Shown here: in pieces, positions 61,858 to 64,000 of the stretch
Layout of the letters: every line of letters begins with the position of its first letter
Numbering within the stretch: the first letter of the stretch is position 1
Source: VGBO01 sp964453335
Lineage (GTDB): Bacteria > Actinomycetota > Acidimicrobiia > Acidimicrobiales > CAIXPF01
Direction of reading: 5' to 3'
NCBI GenBank assembly: GCA_964453335.1
Contig: CAYVOK010000011.1
Span: 34,599-98,598 of the forward strand
Length of the DNA stretch: 64,000 nucleotides
Program-made: the position numbers and the translations under genes
Notes under the pieces: generated by a model
Databases searched by the model: none
Told to the model about the DNA's origin: nothing
The model's input: only the letters and a program-made list of their open reading frames with translations

Positions 61858-62232
61858 TCATCCTCCGTTCTTCGCCGACCGGGTAGGCAGGCGACCCTGG
61901 CGTCGGCGCTTCGTCCGCGACTCGCGCCAGATCAGGCCGATGCCGACGAGGATCGCACCGCAGATCGAGAAGAAGAGCACCTGCTGTTGCCAGCCGCCGC
62001 GGTCGCCGGGCGTCTCGGGGGCCTTGCCGCTGTTCGGCAGCGGGATGATGTCCGGGGTCGCCACCGGTGTCGGGGCGGTCGTCGCGGTCACCGATCCGGC
62101 TCCCGTCGAGGTGGTCGCGGCGCCTGCGCCCGCCGCAAGGGACGGGGCGGTGACGAGGAGCAGCACGGTGAGCAGGCCAGCGCGGGCCGCAGCCGTGCGG
62201 CGCTGTGGTGAGCGGGCCGCTGCGGTGGTCAT
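61858..62232 (-). CDS. Small exported or membrane-anchored protein, unknown
   Basis: A 124-residue protein. An N-terminal basic region and hydrophobic segment (AGLLTVLLLVTAPSLAAGAGA, near 18-38) look like a signal peptide or anchor. A Thr/Pro-rich stretch follows, then a second membrane helix (VLFFSICGAILVGIGLIW, near 85-102) and a basic tail (RESRTKRRRQGR). This is a short extracytoplasmic loop with a C-terminal helix and positive-inside tail. Start overlaps the stop of the MalY-like gene (ATGA); riboflavin synthase begins 4 nt after it. Function unknown. Confidence 0.68.
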   Translation of the reverse strand: MTTAAARSPQRRTAAARAGLLTVLLLVTAPSLAAGAGAATTSTGAGSVTATTAPTPVATPDIIPLPNSGKAPETPGDRGGWQQQVLFFSICGAILVGIGLIWRESRTKRRRQGRLPTRSAKNGG

Positions 62233-63437
62233 GCCAGGCCTCCGACGGCATCCGCCATCCGGTCGATGATCTCGTCGAGGACGGCCCTCGACGTCGCGAA
62301 GTTCAGCCGGACGAACCCGCGGCCGTGCACCCCGAAGTCTGCCCCGTCGTTGAGGCCGACCCGGGCGACGTCGTGGAAGAACCGGAACGGGTCCGTCCCG
62401 GCGTCACCGGGGAGACCTCGGGCGTCGATCCAGGCGAGATAGGTCGCTTCCGGGCTGCCGTGGAGGAGCCCCGGCATCCGGTCGGCGATCGCCGCCGCGA
62501 GGTGACGGCGGTTGCCGTCCAAGTAGGTGACGAGCGCGTCGAGCCACTCGTCCCCGAACGACCACGCGGCGAGCGTCGCAGCGAGTCCGGCGCTGTTCAC
62601 CCCGCCGAGACCGAACCGGGGCAGGCCGCGGTAGCTCGCCTCGGCGGTGGCCGAGCCGAACACGGCGACCGCGAGACGCAGGCCGGCGATGTTGAACGAC
62701 TTCGTCGGTGACGTGAGCGTGACGGTGCGGGCCGCCACCTCCGGTCCGAGCGTCGCGAAGGGCACGTGGGTCGCACCTGGGTAGATCAGGTCGGCGTGGA
62801 TCTCGTCGGAGACCACGAGCATGTCCCGTTCGACGGCGACCGCAGCGAGCGCCTCGAGCTCGTTGCGTCGGAACACCCGACCGGTCGGGTTGTGCGGGTT
62901 GCACAGCAGGAGGACGCGTGCGGACGGGTCGAGCGCGCGGAGGCCGTCGACGTCGAGCGGGTAGCCGTCCGCTGCCGCACCGAGCGGGTGATCGACGAGC
63001 CGACGGTCGATCATGTCGAGCGCAGCGAGGAACGGCGGGTAGATCGGCGTCTGGATGACGACCCCGTCACCGGGGCGGGTGGCCGCCTCGATCACGTGCA
63101 CGAGCGGCTGCAGGACGTCGACGGTCGGCACGACCCGGTCGGGGTCGACCTCCCACCCGTACCGGCGGGACGCCCACGCCGCGAACGCGACGCCGATCGG
63201 GTTGGGCGCGCCGGGGACGCCGAGCCAGGGGTACCCGAGGTCGCCGGTGTCGAGCAGCGAGGCGAGTGCCTCGCGCACCATCGGCGCCGGTGGGAAGTCC
63301 ATGTCGGCCACCCATGCGGGCAGCACGTCGGGTCCGAACCGGTTCCACTTGGCCCCGGCCCTACGGCGCAGTTCGGGGACGGTGACCCCGTCGAACCACG
63401 TCGCGGCGCGGGCATCATCGGCCACGTGGTCGGTCAC
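62229..63437 (-). CDS. MalY/PatB-family PLP-dependent lyase or aminotransferase
   Basis: A 402-residue fold-type I PLP enzyme: WVADMDFPPAP near 35-45, CNPHNPTGRVF near 181-191, SDEIHADLIYPG near 211-222 and the Schiff-base Lys in SPTKSFNIAGLRLA near 248-261. MalY/PatB members are cystathionine beta-lyases (C-S lyases). GTG at 63437 overlaps the TGA of the acyl-CoA dehydrogenase (GTGA). Confidence 0.87.
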   Translation of the reverse strand: MTDHVADDARAATWFDGVTVPELRRRAGAKWNRFGPDVLPAWVADMDFPPAPMVREALASLLDTGDLGYPWLGVPGAPNPIGVAFAAWASRRYGWEVDPDRVVPTVDVLQPLVHVIEAATRPGDGVVIQTPIYPPFLAALDMIDRRLVDHPLGAAADGYPLDVDGLRALDPSARVLLLCNPHNPTGRVFRRNELEALAAVAVERDMLVVSDEIHADLIYPGATHVPFATLGPEVAARTVTLTSPTKSFNIAGLRLAVAVFGSATAEASYRGLPRFGLGGVNSAGLAATLAAWSFGDEWLDALVTYLDGNRRHLAAAIADRMPGLLHGSPEATYLAWIDARGLPGDAGTDPFRFFHDVARVGLNDGADFGVHGRGFVRLNFATSRAVLDEIIDRMADAVGGLA

Positions 63438-64000
63438 ACGCCGAGGGAGCGGCCGACGATCTCCTTCATGATCTCGGTCGTTCCGCCGTAGATCGTCGTG
63501 ATCCGGGCGTCGACGTACGCACGGGCGATCGGGTACTCCATCATGTAGCCGTACCCGCCGTGGAGCTGCAGGCCGGTGTCCACCGTCTGCTTCTGCAGCT
63601 CGGTGCACCACCACTTCGCCGCGGCGGCGTCGTCGGCCGAGAGCTTGTCCTCGTTGAGCGCGAGCACGCACTGGTCGACGTACTGGGTGGCGACGTCCAC
63701 GGCCGTCTTCATCTCGGCGAGCTTGAAGCGGCTGTTCTGGAACGAACCGATCGGCTGACCGAACGCAGTCCGGGTCTTGCAGTACTCGAGCGTCCAGTCG
63801 AGGGCGGCCTGGGCAGCGGCGACACCGGAGATGGCAATCGAGAGTCGCTCCTGGGGGAGGTTCGTCACGAGGTGCATGAAGCCCTGACCCTCGGCGCCGA
63901 GCAGGTTCGCGACGGGCACCTCGACGTCGTTGAAGAACAGCTCCGCGGTGTCCTGCGCGTGCTGGCCGACCTTCTCGAGGTTGCGCCCGCGCTCGAAGCC
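63434..64000 (-). CDS. Acyl-CoA dehydrogenase, C-terminal part (continues past window end)
   Basis: 188 residues of an acyl-CoA dehydrogenase running off the right edge. ELFFNDVEVPVANLLGAEGQGF is the end of the middle domain, and the C-terminal helical domain has RTAFGQPIGSFQNSRFKLAEM, LHGGYGYMMEYPIARAYVDARI and the signature YGGTTEIMKEIVGRSLG. It introduces the alpha-beta double bond in acyl-CoA and passes electrons to ETF. It is the first visible gene of the minus-strand operon that includes MalY-like lyase and ribE. Confidence 0.9.
   Translation of the reverse strand, partial: GFERGRNLEKVGQHAQDTAELFFNDVEVPVANLLGAEGQGFMHLVTNLPQERLSIAISGVAAAQAALDWTLEYCKTRTAFGQPIGSFQNSRFKLAEMKTAVDVATQYVDQCVLALNEDKLSADDAAAAKWWCTELQKQTVDTGLQLHGGYGYMMEYPIARAYVDARITTIYGGTTEIMKEIVGRSLGV

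Noticed and set aside
61854..62300. FMN riboswitch upstream of riboflavin synthase
   Set aside because: The upstream sequence is coding for the small membrane protein and the MalY-like gene; no conserved RFN-element segments were seen.

Overview
The window is GC-rich (roughly 70%) actinobacterial chromosome, most likely from an uncultured or draft-genome member of the Acidimicrobiia or a relative. The evidence is GTG/TTG-rich starts, GTGA stop/start overlaps, TAnnnT boxes 6-8 nt ahead of start codons (leaderless transcription), F420-type luciferase-like oxidoreductases, mycothiol-type DsbA proteins and a very dense set of acyl-CoA enzymes. The taxonomic call is inference; no rRNA or other marker gene is present. 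The sequence is a scaffold: three runs of exactly 100 N (25420-25519, 45406-45505, 53027-53126) each cut a gene. I see no tRNA, rRNA, CRISPR array, insertion sequence or phage gene, and no gene-free stretch over 300 bases apart from doubt about the helicase 5' end beside the first gap.

Layout. 1-9650: a CoxL-type molybdenum hydroxylase fragment, an enoyl-CoA hydratase, an SRPBCC protein, two Baeyer-Villiger-type flavin monooxygenases, an SDR, and a gene pair closely resembling the mesaconyl-CoA C1-C4 CoA transferase and mesaconyl-C4-CoA hydratase of the 3-hydroxypropionate bi-cycle. 9660-13850: two adjacent PD-(D/E)XK/Fe-S nuclease-like genes, AzlCD-type amino-acid exporter genes, and a DisA_N (diadenylate cyclase-like) protein with a zinc ribbon. 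13860-21950: crotonase, F420-type oxidoreductase, HD hydrolase, Rieske oxygenase, beta-hydroxyacid dehydrogenase, MBL lactonase-like protein and an MMPL/RND transporter. 21950-27025: a SNF2 helicase with a small partner gene, facing a glutaminyl-tRNA synthetase across a gap. 27050-36710: four SDRs, a TcuA-like flavoprotein, an acyl-CoA ligase, a CDF cation transporter, a nitronate-monooxygenase-like protein and a PfkB sugar kinase. 36675-44160: a double-length ABC exporter and a two-subunit biotin-dependent acyl-CoA carboxylase. 44170-60440: a DsbA-like protein, an SfnC/SsuD-like monooxygenase pair, three double-length family III CoA transferases, an acyl-CoA dehydrogenase, a P450, an atypical response regulator, a flavin reductase, malate synthase and a phosphoesterase. 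60480-64000: an SCO6745-like protein and an operon of acyl-CoA dehydrogenase, MalY-like lyase, small membrane protein and riboflavin synthase.

Taken together the genes describe a heterotroph that oxidises, activates and beta-oxidises varied organic acids, ketones, terpenoid or steroid-like compounds: oxygenases and SDRs introduce and oxidise oxygen functions, CoA ligase and CoA transferases activate acids, dehydrogenases and crotonases degrade them, and carboxylase and malate synthase feed C2/C3 units into central metabolism. The best candidates for something under-described are: three fused CoA transferases whose N-terminal halves have all lost the catalytic Asp while the C-terminal halves keep it; the DisA-like/zinc-ribbon protein; the paired Fe-S nuclease-like genes; a possible leaderless 13-codon leader peptide translationally coupled to a monooxygenase; and the orphan response regulator behind an AT-rich control region.
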